This document shows, piece by piece, positions 20,411-32,810 of a stretch of 64,000 nt of DNA. Position numbers and translations under genes: made by a program. Source of the stretch: Litsea cubeba. Taxonomy: Eukaryota; Streptophyta; Magnoliopsida; Laurales; Lauraceae. The stretch covers positions 27,740,220 to 27,804,219 of the forward strand of contig CM022947.1 of the NCBI GenBank assembly GCA_012931725.1, given 5' to 3'. The notes below the pieces were generated by a model. The model had not been told where the DNA came from. It saw only the letters and a program-made list of their open reading frames with translations, and did not search any database. The first letter of the stretch is position 1, and every line of letters starts with the position of its first letter.

Positions 20411-22117
20411 CCATTAGTAATCACGAGAATATAATGATCATAAATGGGAAGTCCTATGGTTTTATCTTTTCAAATCGCTAGAGGGATATGACCCAAGCAA
20501 TATGAAGAAGGCAAAAGGCCATAGAGGGTACAATTGTTCTGATCGCAGGTATGGTAAGCCCAGAATGAGTGTCCCAATGACTGCTAGAAGCAATTGTGAA
20601 CTTAAATTCGACTTATCGCGAAGCAGAGCTTGCTCGAGGTAAAAAGAATATAAAGTTGGAGTTACAAATGTGACGGTCGCGAATACAGTAGATCCTGAAA
20701 GGGCGTACTAGTACCGCTAGACACAAATGTTTGGAGACCGCATCCATGAGATGAGATTCTCTGTTTTGAAAGGTCAAGATTGGATTCATCAAAGAGAGCA
20801 GATGGTATTCCGATCCAAATACGGTCTCAGCGATTTCCGCGAGCGCCAATACTCAGAAGGAAATGAACCATAATTTCTCGGATCTGAATCCTAAAATGAC
20901 GAGGTTTTTTTTTTTGAAAGGCCAATATCGGGTTCATCAAAGAGAGCAAAAGGTACTCCAATCTGAACACGGGCTCAGCGATTTCCGTGAGTGCCAGTGC
21001 TCAGAAAGGAAGAGACCAAAATTTCTCCAATCTAAACCCAAAATGACGAAAGTTTTTTTTTTTTTTTTTGAAGATTTTTTTTAAATCTTTTTTTTTATTT
21101 TTTTAATTTATTTTTTTAAGATTTTTTTTTTTGAATATTTTTTTATTTTAAAAATTTTATTTTGAAAAATTTTTATTTAAAAGACGAGAGAGTACACATA
21201 GGCCTCCCAACCCGGTCTTATGAAATCTTGATTGATTGAATTTCCCCCAGGTAAGGGTAAGATTACTTTATGAACCCGTTTGGAGGACCCTTGCCTAGAA
21301 CAGTCAAGCTATCTCCACACTCTAGATAAGGCTTTTCTTGAATCAACCGTGATCAAAGAACACAGTTGGTTTAACCTTAGTGGTCTATGTCTTTTTTTGT
21401 TTTTTTTTTTCTTTATTTTATATTTATTTTATTTTTTAGATTTTTAATGAACTCATCGAAGAGAAACGATGACCCAAAACCATAGTCGAACAGGCTCAAC
21501 ATTTCTGCAAGCACGATGAACGATAGGAAAGGATCAAGGTTTCTCAATTTTGAATCCAAAATGAAAAATCTGATTTTTTGTTTTTTTTGTATATATATAT
21601 TTTTTAGATCTTTAATGAACTCATCGAAGAGAAACGATGGCCCAAAACCTTAGTCGAACAGGCTCAACATTTCTGCAAGCACGATGAACGATAGGAAAGG
21701 ATCAAGGTTTCTCAATTTTGAATCCAAAACGAAAAATATGATTTTTTTTTGTATATTTTATATATTTTTTTTAGATCTTAAATGAACTCATCGAAGAGAA
21801 ACGATGGCCCAAAACCTTAGTCGAACAGGCTCAACATTTCTGCAAGCACGATGAACGATAGGAAAGGATCAAGGTTTCTCAATTGTGAATCCAAAATGAA
21901 AAATCTGATTTTTTTTGTTTTGAAAAGAGAAATAGTGGAAATAAATTCAAAGAATTAGAAATTTCCAAAAAATCTCATCTCATTTTTTTTTAGATGCGGA
22001 ATCCAACATTGGCCACCAATCAAAAAGTAGCAAAAGAATCAAGAAAAGAAGTATAAGCATAGAGCAATAGATATGATATGCAAATATTTCATTTCTAGCA
22101 TCGTGTTCTCAAATGAA
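20411..22117 (-). other. Tat 5' leader (non-coding)
   Basis: No coding frame is visible. It contains two ~155-bp repeats (20,750-21,050), an AT-rich block (21,055-21,180), three ~167-bp repeats (21,440-21,910) and about 200 bp of unique sequence up to the PBS. Confidence 0.8.
21440..21910. repeat. three ~167-bp tandem repeats in Tat leader
   Basis: Units start at GAACTCATCGAAGAGAAACG (about 21,449, 21,615 and 21,784). They contain GAACAGGCTCAACATTTCTG and GGATCAAGGTTTCTCAATT, separated by T-rich tracts. Confidence 0.9.
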
Positions 22118-22139
22118 CGAGTCCCACCGGGTGGAGCCA
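22118..22139 (-). other. primer binding site of Tat element
   Basis: On the minus strand, three bases (AGC) after the LTR end, TGGCTCCACCCGGTGGGACT follows. By recall it resembles the complement of the 3' end of plant tRNA-Lys (TGGCGCCCACCGTGGGG) with a few mismatches. The tRNA assignment is tentative. Confidence 0.6.
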
Positions 22140-22142
22140 GCT

Positions 22143-22546
22143 TGATGGAACGGGCCATTCTGCCCGGTTCTACCGGGGTCAGCGAACGTGGGAGTCCGTT
22201 TGGGTACGACCCTTTCGTAACCGGGGGGCAGAGGCGTGCATCAACATTTTTTTTGTGTGGATGTGCCAGATTTTCTATTTTACTTGGAATTACAAGTGGT
22301 GATCCGGAGATCGACCTTCGCAAGTAAAAAGGAAATCAACTTCATTCAAGTTTTCCATTGCACATATATTTAAGAAAAGAGACATTTTTCTTGATTTGCC
22401 GTGAAAGGCAATTTTTTTGGCATTTATAGCCGATTTTGGCGTTTATAGCCGATTTTTGGCATTTATAGCCGATTTACAATTCTTATCAATAATGAAAGAC
22501 AAAAGTTGTGATTTTTGTCTCTTTTGGAAAAATACAAACTACAATG
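22143..22546 (-). mobile_element. Tat LTR, U5 part (piece 1 of a split LTR)
   Basis: In the plus direction the piece starts with TGATGGAAC (the reverse complement of the LTR end) and carries the AGATCGACCTTCGCAAG and GGCTATAAATGCCA segments typical of U5. It is interrupted by copia-1 at the 5-bp target CAATG. Confidence 0.9.
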
Positions 22547-24563
22547 TGTTGGGATTGGTGTATGCCCTAAAGCCCACTAGCTGCACTCTCATCTTTTGTT
22601 ACTGGATATTTAACTGGTTATTTAATGGAATGACTCTTTTATGCTTAAACATGTATATATGTATGGTTGTGTAAGGCCCATTGTTTCTAGTAAATGAATT
22701 AGGTGTGTAGTGTCTACGCACAGATAGGTCTAATTCATGGACACTGGAAACATCATATTTGTTCATAACTGAAAGATGGAGCTGGGCACTTCATCTTGGT
22801 AGAAGTTATAATGAGAGACTCTCCTGTATTCAGGGTGACTTACCTAAGTCATTGGAGGGCATTCCCAGATCTATCTCATTAGTGCATGTGTCATGCATTG
22901 AACAGGACCATGGTAGGTGTGATCTCTAAAATAGTACTATCACAGAAAAGAGATCAAGTCACCTCATGCTACTGAGTAACCGGTGCTCTTAATCTTGAGC
23001 ATTTGTGGATGAACTGACGAAGTCAAGTTCTTGTGCTTTAATTCACTATGGGTGAGATTCTTTTCATGGGTCAACAGCTCTGTGTTTTGGGTACTCGGAC
23101 TTGATCAGTTAGGACGTGCAGATGCAATATAGAATCTATGTCATCTGATGATGGAATAATCGTCCCCTTAGAATTATCAGATTAATCATCAAAATCTAAG
23201 ATCTTAGTATATGGATGTTCCATATGGATATTGAACTTGTGGGTCGCTCCCTGGATCAAGAGAATGATATTCGAATGATGATTATGTTAAGGATATGAAG
23301 TTCTAAGGTTTAGATGTAATCGGGAAGGTTGATAGTACAATTAATAACCTGACTCGATTATGGATGTTACATAGAGGGGCATTCAGGTCATTACACTTAG
23401 TAGGTCAAAGACAACCGTCATTTTATGACGAGCTTATTATATTATATATTTGTCCTTGGAGTTCAACCATAACTCTTTAGTGGAATGAGTTAAGGTTAAA
23501 ATGGTCTTAATGTTGCTATGGGTTTAGCATGGACATTTTGGTCATTTTGGGAGCCAATGGCAAATATGTCTTTTGGTCCCTTCTCTAGTCACTTTCCAAG
23601 ATTGGCATGGTTTCCTAAAATGTTTAGATCACATAAGGATGAATTATTTTAGTGGAAAAATAATTTTGAGTTTAAATTCAAATAGGCCTTTGATGGCATA
23701 CATGAATTTAATTCTAGATAAATTATATGTGGGCCATGGTGTGCAATAATATGTGGGACGTCCATAATAGGATTTCCATGGGTAAGATTTCCAACTTTGA
23801 GTAGGACTCTACTACTTGGAAAGTTGGACTCCTCTTTGGATTAGTATTCCTATGAGATAGTTTCCTTTTTGGATTAGGAACTTAAAATTAGTAAGTGTTC
23901 TACAACTAGGATTACTAATTGCATGGGAAGTTCCTTTTGGTTTCCTTTTCTAATTAGAGTGTTTCTTAAAGGAAATAAGTCTTTCCTTTTTGGACCTCAA
24001 TGAGAATTAGAAGAGATAAACTTTTAGGAAAGGTTTCCTCAAAGTTTTTATAAAAGAAACTCTTCCCCCCTTTGGACGTCCACAACAAGAGAGAGCCACT
24101 TGGAGTCCCACACATCCAGCTCTTGAAGTAGTTTCTTCTTCATTGAAGAAACTTTGAGATCTGAGATTTTCCCTTGGAGAAATAGTTCTTGTTTCCTAGA
24201 TTAAGATCCCACCATCTTAGCCAATCAGATTTGGAAGTGAGATAGAGGAGAAGATCAAAAGAGAACACAATTTCTGCAGCAGAATTCCAGCAACATACTT
24301 GCTGATTGCAGACCTGAGTTCACCCTTTTTGCATCAGTTTTTCAGAGGATTAAAGCTTCCAAAACATCGAGGTAATAGTCTTCTATCATCTCTATTAATT
24401 GGACACATGTTGATCATGATTTAATGGAGTTTCTATGCGATTCTTTATGGCTGATTTCCGCTGCATAGTGCAGAAATCAGATTTTTTAAAATCTGTCATG
24501 CTTTGCATCAGCCATAGTAGTCTCTTATTAAGAAGTTTCAGATCTGAATCGCGGTTTCCTTCA
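22547..24563 (+). repeat. copia-1 5' LTR
   Basis: TGTTGGGATTGG to TTTCCTTCA, 2,017 bp, with a TATAAAAG promoter box at 24,049-24,056. Confidence 0.95.
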
Positions 24564-24564
24564 G

Positions 24565-24577
24565 TGGTATCAGAGCC
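24565..24577 (+). other. copia-1 PBS (initiator tRNA-Met type)
   Basis: TGGTATCAGAGCC, one base after the LTR end, is the standard plant copia primer site for initiator tRNA-Met. Confidence 0.9.
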
Positions 24578-26268
24578 ACTCCATGCGAAATCATGATCCC
24601 ATGATGTGATTAATTAATCCTAGATTAGATGGGGCATGGTGGCACCTTGCTGAAATTTATTTCAGATTTGTATTAGTGCTGTAATCTTGTATGATGGTTA
24701 CGTTCGGATTGCTGGAATTAATTTTCCCAGATCTGAATCATGTTGTACATTATGCACTAACCTATTTGGTTGCAGCCATAATTAGCATCCTTGGTGGTTC
24801 GCATGTATGTTGTGTGGATTTGGATGTTTTTTAATTAGTTGGAAAGTGTATGATTGCGCGGTTAGCAATCATAGGAAGTTGTAAAGTTTCCTTAATTTTA
24901 TTCCAACTAGTCTTGATGTAAGCTTTCTTGAAAAGCATAGGAATCTCCAATGTAATTTTGGTTTTGTTTTTCATGGGTTTGCTTGTATAAATCCATTTAT
25001 GGAAACAAGCAAGAAAAGGAAAGTTTCAAGACAAGAAGGTTGCAAGAAATTGGAGTCCTTGGAGATGAAGGAGTCAAGACTTCTAGATGCATGAGGAGTC
25101 CTAATTCGATTAGGATTTGAAATCCTAAAAACAGGGAGCCATCAAGGAATGCATACTTTTATTTGCTTTTATATATGGAATGCATGGTTGAGTGCTTTAT
25201 ATAATTGCTATAATTGTCACCTAGAAACATGGCCACCATTAGGTTCTAAAATTGGCATCTTTATTGTATTAGATTGTTTTTAGTTTGGCAAATTATTTTA
25301 AACGGAACTTAGACCAGCACCTTCTATTTGTCTAAGGTTTAAAATTGGATAGGGTTTAGTTTATCTTGGCACCCTTGGTTTCCAAAGAAGGCTAAACTAA
25401 AATCTAATTAGATGCTACCTATGGGTTTTCATAACCCAAGATAGGTTTTTGACTCTTTGAAGGGATTTGCTCAAATGTTTTAAAGCAAAGGTTATTTATT
25501 TTTAAGATGACTTGAGTCATAAATTTAATTAACCAAGGTTGCTAGATTTGAAAAGAGCTTTTGAGTAAAACAATGCAAAGGTCAAGTAGTATAAACCCTA
25601 GTGATAAATAATCAAGTGGGAGAGGGGTTTTAGGAAAGACCCCACGGCCTTTCAATTTCGGTTCATGTTATCTCATTAAAGTGTTAGTAGGAACGGCCAT
25701 CCCTTCGGTGGAGTTCTTTAACTAAAGACCGCTTTGATGGGTTAATGGGTGAACTAATGTGAATATTCGTAATGAGGTGTTAGTAGGAGCGGCCATCCCT
25801 TCGGTGGAGTTCTTTACTAAAGATCACTTCTATAGAATGTCAATGAAGTGTTAGTGGGAGCGGCCATCCCTTCGGTGGAGCTCTTTACTAAAGTTCACTT
25901 CTAGGAAGGATAAAAGTCTCTTCCCTTCGGAAGACTTAATCATAGACATTCTGGGAATTTCATAAGAGATGGTTATACACTTGACATAAGACGGTGATGA
26001 CCTCTCCTTAGGAGTTAAGGGTTATTTGTCATATGAGGCCAAACCAATCAGTGATTGGACTACCACTGGATGTGTATCCAGATAGTGATAATCCAAATAA
26101 GTCTGCCTTAATTCAACGTGACTGTAGGCTCGGCCATCCCTTCGATGGAGGGTCTATGAGGAGGTTGAAACACTGATACATTATGACTGGGGTTGAATAA
26201 TGTAAAAAGTTTCGTGCTTTGTTTTTCCTTTTATAACAAGCACCGTATGCATATTACATATATACTGC
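24578..26268 (+). other. copia-1 leader, non-coding
   Basis: No coding frame is visible in these 1.7 kb. Three direct repeats with GCGGCCATCCCTTCGGTGGA lie at 25,681, 25,777 and 25,848, and a diverged fourth near 26,130. Confidence 0.75.
25681..25915 (+). repeat. three 70-96 bp direct repeats in copia-1 leader
   Basis: Each begins GTGTTAGTRGGARCGGCCAT and continues CCCTTCGGTGGAG, TCTTTA and CTAAAG. Confidence 0.85.
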
Positions 26269-29200
26269 ATGTCTAATTATAAACCGTTTTATATCCAGAA
26301 AGAGATGGGTAGAGATTCTTTTAGTCCGTTGATGTGCATTCTTCGTGAGAACAAACTGACTGGCCCTAACTACGTAGACTGGAAAAGAAATCTTGACATA
26401 GTACTCACAGCCGAGGAGTACAAGTATGTCTTGCTGGAAAACTGTCCCGATATTGATGCTAATTCTACTGATGACCAGCGAGAGGCTGAGAAGAAATGGA
26501 AGAAAGCGAATAGCATGGCCAAATGCTACATGCTTGCTTCCATGTCCAACGTGTTGCAAACACAGCACGAGCATATGGACACAGCCTATGAAATCATGAT
26601 GTCCTTGTCTGAGATGTTCGTAGACAAGAGCAGGCCAGCTAGGCAAGCTGCTATGAGGACCATCATGAATGCTAGGATGGCTGAGGGAACACCTGTCAGA
26701 GAGCATATGCTCAAGCTGATAGGTTGTTTCAATGAAGCTGAGATTCTAGGGGCTGAGATTGATGCAGGGAGTCAAACTGACATGATTCTCGAAACTCTGC
26801 CGGACTCTTTCAATCAGTTCAAGCTCAATTTCAATATGAGCAAGATGGACATGACTCTACCTGAGTTAATGAAAGAACTCCAGGCGCCAGAGGCCATCAT
26901 GAAGCCCAAAGCCCAAGCTCATTTTTTCCAGTCTTCCTCTAAACTGAACCCGAAAGGGAAGAAGTCCAAGAAGAAGCAGAACAAGGGAAAAGGGCAGAAA
27001 AAGGACAATGCTGGAAATAAGAAGGAAAAGGGTACAGATGGAAAGCCCAAAGGGAAATGCTTCAAGTGTGGCCTCAAAGGTCATTGGAAGAAAGATTGTC
27101 CCAAGTTCCTGGCCTCAGTTAAGAAAGGTACATCTTTTTCATACTACATTGAAACTTGTCTAGTGGTTGATTCTACTGACTCATGGAGAGTAGACTCAGG
27201 AGCCACTAATCATATCTGCAATTCATTGCAGGGGTTTCAGATAATGCAGAGAATTGAAAAAGGAGAGTTTGCCTTTAGAGTCGGAACTAGAGCTAAAGTT
27301 TGGGCAGTTGCAGTAGGAGTAGTTACCTTACATTTTCCATGTAATAGGATATTAGTTTTAAATAATATTTTCTATGTTCCGGACACGAGGAAGAATTTAA
27401 TTTCAGTTTCCAGATTAATTGAATTTAATTATTCAGTTTCTTTCCATTCTGGTGTTGATATCAGTAGAGATGGAAATATTATATGTTCCGGTAGAATACA
27501 TGACAACTTATTTTATATATATCCTATTGCTCCCACACTGCATAATGTACAACAAGGAAACTCAACTTCCCTTAAGAGGAAGGTATCTTCAATCAATGTC
27601 ACATATCTTTGGCACTTACGTTTGGGTCACATTAACCTAAAACGGATTCAGAGGTTGGTAGAAGATGGGCCCTTAAGCTCATTAGATTTCGAACCTTTTC
27701 CTCAGTGCGAATCTTGTCTCAAGGGAAAGATGACCAAACGGTCGTTCTCTGGAAAGGGACTTAGGTCAAAGGAGTTGTTAGAATTGATTCACACTGATGT
27801 GTGTGGTCCTATGAACAAACCAGCTTGAGGAGGGTATGAGTATTACATCACCTTCACCGATGATTACTCTAGGTATGGATATGTATACCTAATGCGACGC
27901 AAGTCTGAGGCGTTTGATAAGTTCAAACAATTCAAGGCTGAGGCGGAGCTACAACTAGGAAAACATATCAAAGCCCTTCGATCTGATCGAGGTGGCGAGT
28001 ACCTCCTGGGTGAGTTCAAGGAGTACCTCACACAACATGGGATTGTGTCTCAGTTGTCTGCACCGGGTACACCCTAGCAAAATGCTGTAGCAGAGAGAAG
28101 AAATCGTACCCTTCTTGATATGGTAAGATCCATGATCTTTTTGGGGATATGCCCTAGAAGCAGCAGCATACATTTTAAATCTGGTGCCTTCTAAATCAGT
28201 ACCTAGGACACCCCAAGAAATGTGGACAAGTCGAAAACCTAGTTTAAGACATATTCACATTTGGGGTTGTCCAGCCTATGTACTGAATGATAAAGCTACC
28301 AAGCTGGAACCCAGATCGGAAATGTGCTACTTCATTGGGTATCCTAAAGGAACGAGAGGTGGCATCTTTTATCATCCAAAGGAGCAAAAAGTGCTCATCA
28401 GCACTCATGCTAGGTACTTGGAGGATGATTGTATGATGCACCAAGAGCTTAGTTGTAAAGAAACCCTTGAGGAGATTCTTCCGGGATCTCCTATAACATC
28501 TGTACCAGATCCTGAGACAGTAGATGAACAAGATATTCTTTTAAACACTCCGGAGCCTCGTCGTAGTGGGAGAATTTCTAGACAGCCAGAAAGATATCTA
28601 GGAGTGTCTTTTAAGACAGACTCTGAAGATCTGGTTGAGGATCCTACTAGTTATGATGAAGCAGCAACGGATATAGATGCTGACATGTGGCAGCAAGCGA
28701 TGAAATCTGAAATGGATTCTTTGTATTCCAATCAAGTCTGGGAACTTATAGATGCACCTGAAGGGATTAAACCCATAGGGTGCAAGTGGATCTACAAGAG
28801 AAAGAGAGGAGTGGATGGGAAGGTGGAAACCTTCAAAGCAAGACTGGTGGCGAAAGGATATACTCAGAAAAAGGGTATCGATTATGAGGAAACCTTTTCA
28901 CCAGTGGCTATGCTTAAGTCCATAAGGATTCTCTTGGCCATCGCATGTCATTATGACTACGAGATATGGCAGATGGATGTCAAGACAACTTTTCTTAATG
29001 GAAGTCTTGACGAATGCATCTATATGATCCAACCAGAGGGCTTCATTGCTAGTGGCCAAGATAACATGGTTTGTAAACTTAGGAAGTCCATTTATGGACT
29101 TAAGCAAGCATCTAGAGCATGGAACATCAAGTTTAATCAGGCAGTCAAATCCTTTGGCTTTGATCAAAACATTGATGAAGCATGTGTGTATAAGAAAGGA

Positions 29201-30090
29201 AATGGGAAAGCAGTTGCATTTCTAGTTCTATATGTAGATGACATATTACTCATAGGAAATGATGTAGGTTTATTGTCATCCACAAAGGTTTGGTTATCCT
29301 CTCAATTTCAGATGAAGGATTTGGGTGAGGCCAGCTATATCTTAGGGATCAAGCTTTTGCGTGATCGCAAGAATAAGATGTTAGCCCTATCCCAATCTTC
29401 TTACATTGAGAAGATATTGGTCAAGTTTAACATGCATGACTCCAAGAAGGGCCTCCTACCTTTTAGACATGGAGTACCACTGTCTCGAGATCAATGTCCA
29501 AAGACATCTGAAGAGATAGAGAGCATGTGGAGAGTTCCATATGCATTCGCTGTTGGAAGCCTCATGTATGCTATGTTATAAACCAGATATTTGCTTTGCC
29601 GTTGGCATGGTTAGCAGATATCAGTCAAACCCTGGACCTATGCATTGGACAGCTGTTAAACATATATTCAAGTATCTTCGGAGAACGAAAGATTATATGC
29701 TAACCTTTCAATCAGAGTATGTGGCGGCATCGGAAGCTGCGAAGGAAGCAGTATAGCTCAGAAAATTCCTATTGGAATTAGGAATTGTTCCTGCAGTGCA
29801 AAAAACCGATTGTCATGTACTGCGATAACACTGGTGCTGTAGCACAGTGCAAAGAGCCTAGGAATCACAAGAAAGGCAAGCACATTCGGATAAAGTACCA
29901 CTTGATCCGGGAATTCATTCAGGATGGAGAGATAGTGGTGGAGCATATTGCTTCAGCAAATAACATAGTGGTGGAGCATATTGCTTCAGCAAATAACTTA
30001 GCTGACCCATTCACTAAGACTCTTATAGAGAAAGTCTTTACTTCTCATGTTGAGTCTATGGGTGTTAGGTTAGGAAGTAGTGATCTTTAG
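26269..30090 (+). pseudogene. gag-pol: copia-1 gag-pol polyprotein, broken
   Basis: The order is gag, protease, integrase, RT, RNase H, the copia order. The Gag_2-type domain spans residues 15-200, with a CCHC knuckle CFKCGLKGHWKKDCP at 264. The protease motif VDSGATNHIC is at 308, and the pre-integrase LWHLRLGHINLKR block follows. Breaks are CGA-to-TGA at 27,826, CAG-to-TAG at 28,075, a ~24-bp deletion near 28,138, a short deletion making a stop at 29,579, a ~140-bp deletion near 29,708 removing the first half of RNase H, TGG-to-TAG at 29,754 and a duplicated 30-bp segment at 29,937-29,996. RT motifs (QMDVKTTFLNGS, YVDDILLIGND) are intact at 28,184-29,581. The element cannot make its own full polyprotein. 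Confidence 0.95.
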
Positions 30091-30093
30091 TGC

Positions 30094-30104
30094 AAGTGGG
30101 AGTT
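30094..30104 (+). other. copia-1 polypurine tract
   Basis: AAGTGGGAGTT lies immediately before the 3' LTR. Confidence 0.85.
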
Positions 30105-32120
30105 TGTTGGGATTGGTGTATGCCCTAAAGCCCACTAGCTGCACTCTCATCTTTTGTTACTGGATATTTAACTGGTTATTTAATGGAATGACTCTTTTTT
30201 GCTTAAACATGTATATATGTATGGTTGTGTAAGGCCCATTGTTTCTAGTAAATGAATTAGGTGTGTAGTGTCTACGCACAGATAGGTCTAATTCATGGAC
30301 ACTGGAAACATCATATTTGTTCATAACTGAAAGATGGAGCTGGGCACTTCATCTTGGCAGAAGTTATAATGAGAGACTCTCCTGTATTCAGGGTGACTTA
30401 CCTAAGTCATGGGAGGGCTTTCCCGGATCTATCTCATTAGTGCATGTGTCATGCATTGAACACGACCATGGTAGGTGTGATCTCTAAAATAGTACTATCA
30501 CAGAAAAGAGATCAAGTCACCTCATGCTACTGAGTAACCGGTGCTCTTAATCTTGAGCATTTGTGGATGAACTGACGAAGTCAAGTTCTTGTGCTTTAAT
30601 TCACTATGGGTGAGATTCTTTTCATGGGTCAACAGCTCTGTGTTTTGGATACTCGGACTTGATCAGTTGGGACGTGCAGATGCAATATAGAATCTATGCC
30701 ATCTGATGATGGAATAATCGTCCCCTTAGAATTATCCGATTAATCATCAAAATCTAAGATCTTAGTATATGGATGTTCCATATGGATATTGAACTTGTGG
30801 GTCGCTCCCTGGATCAAGAGAATGATATTCGAATGATGATTATGTTAAGGATATGAAGTTCTAAGGTTTAGATGTAATCGGGAAGGTTGATAGTACAATT
30901 AATAACCTGACTCGATTATGGATGTTACATAGAGGGGCATTCAGGTCATTACACTTAGTAGGTCGAAGACAACCGTCATTTTATGACGAGCTTATTATAT
31001 TATATATTTGTCCTTGGAGTTCAACCATAACTCTTTAGTGGAATGAGTTAAGGTTAAAATGGTCTTAATGTTGCTATGGGTTTAGCATGGACATTTTGGT
31101 CATTTTGGGAGCCAATGGCAAATATGTCTTTTGGTCCCTTCTCTAGTCACTTTCCAAGATTGGCATGGTTTCCTAAAATGTTTAGATCACATAAGGATGA
31201 ATTATTTTAGTGGAAAAATAATTTTGAGTTTAAATTCAAATAGGCCTTTGATGGCATACATGAATTTAATTCTAGATAAATTATATGTGGGCCATGGTGT
31301 GCAATAATATGTGGGACGTCCATAATAGGATTTCCATGGGTAAGGTTTCCAACTTTGAGTAGGACTCTCTACTTGGAAAGTTGGACTCCTCTTTGGATTA
31401 GTATTCCTATGAGATAGTTTCCTTTTTGGATTAGGAACTTAAAATTAGTAAGTGTTCTACAACTAGGATTACTAATTGCATGGGAAGTTCCTTTTGGTTT
31501 CCTTTTCTAATTAGAGTGTTTCTTAAAGGAAATAAGTCTTTCCTTTTTGGACCTCAATGAGAATTAGAAGAGATAAACTTTTAGGAAAGGTTTCCTCAAA
31601 GTTTCTATAAAAGAAACTCTTCCCCCCTTTGGACGTCCACAACAAGAGAGAGCCACTTGGAGTCCCACACGTCCAGCTCTTGAAGTAGTTTCTTCTTCAT
31701 TGAAGAAACTTTGAGATCTGAGATTTTCCCTTGGAGAAATAGTTCTTGTTTCCTAGATTAAGATCCCACCATCTTAGCCAATCAGATTTGGAAGTGAGAT
31801 AGAGGAGAAGATCAAAAGAGAACACAATTTCTGCAGCAGAATTCCAGCAACATACTTGCTGATTGCAGACCTGAGTTCACCCTTTTTGCATCAGATTTTC
31901 AGAGGATTAAAGCTTCCAAAACATCGAGGTAATAGTCTTCTATCATCTCTATTAATTGGACACATGTTGATCATGATTTAATGGAGTTTCTATGCGATTC
32001 TTTATGGCTGATTTCCGCTGCATAGTGCAGAAATCAGATTTTTTAAAATCTGTCATGCTTTGCATCAGCCATAGTAGTCTCTTATTAAGAAGTTTCAGAT
32101 CTGAATCGCGGTTTCCTTCA
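30105..32120 (+). repeat. copia-1 3' LTR
   Basis: 2,016 bp with TATAAAAG at 31,606-31,613. It ends TTTCCTTCA and is followed by the CAATG target duplication. Confidence 0.95.
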
Positions 32121-32810
32121 CAATGAAAAATAAGAAAAGGAGGATCTAACTTCTCAGGAGATTGTGGGGGACCCGTTCAGATTGACGGTCGCAAGCTATA
32201 TGTGGACTTTGCCATCATCCATTCAGATGAGAACAGAGGATGCTATTGATTCGCTTGGCTTGGCTATAACCTTAGGTTTTTTTAGGACAAAGACCAAGAG
32301 GAGGTCCTATATCCAATAAAAAACTAAGTAGACAGGCTGAAAAGCCACGTCTAAGCCATTGGAGGCAGAAGGAGAAAGCAAGGACCTTGGGGGGGGGGTA
32401 CCCCCAAGGGACTTTTGTCACCTTATAGCGGTGGTCGGTGTAGAACTTCCGCAGAGTCTTCTCTCTTTCTTTCTCTGGATTTCTATGCTTTTTTCTGATC
32501 TGGGATCTGTCTTGTTTTTCTGATGTCTGGTGATTTTTCCGATCTGGATTCCTTTGGAGTGCTCTCCTATTTATAGGCTTTTTGGTAGCCATTTAGGAGG
32601 GTTTATGGGCTTTTATTGTCATTAAGCCGCATAATGGGAGGAGTTACAGGATTTAATTCCTTTATTTTGTAACTCCTTTTTTCTTGGCTTCTGATTGGCC
32701 GGAGGAGATTAAAGGCTTTTAATCGCCTTTAATCGCCATGATGGGAGGAGTTTCATGGTTTAAATGTCATGGTTTAAAGGCATTTAATCGCCTTTAATCG
32801 CCATGATGGG
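32121..32810 (-). mobile_element. Tat LTR, R/promoter part (piece 2 of a split LTR)
   Basis: This continues the Tat LTR exactly where copia-1 interrupted it: U5, the G/C palindrome, the TATA box (32,568-32,575, minus) and the U3 TTTAATCGCCATGATGGGA segment. That last segment is duplicated here (about 60 bp apart) just before the junction to copia-2. Confidence 0.9.

Larger units (their letters stand above)
22547..32120 (+). mobile_element. Ty1/copia element copia-1, full-length, TSD CAATG
   Basis: Two near-identical LTRs of about 2.0 kb (22,547-24,563 and 30,105-32,120) flank gag-pol. A perfect target duplication CAATG lies at 22,542-22,546 and 32,121-32,125. The target is the U5 part of a Tat LTR, and the uninterrupted site can be seen at 48,290. 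About 15 substitutions separate the LTRs by eye, under 1%, so insertion is recent. Gag-pol is nevertheless broken by stops and deletions. The Angela/TAR/Tork-type clade is my tentative placement. Confidence 0.95.
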
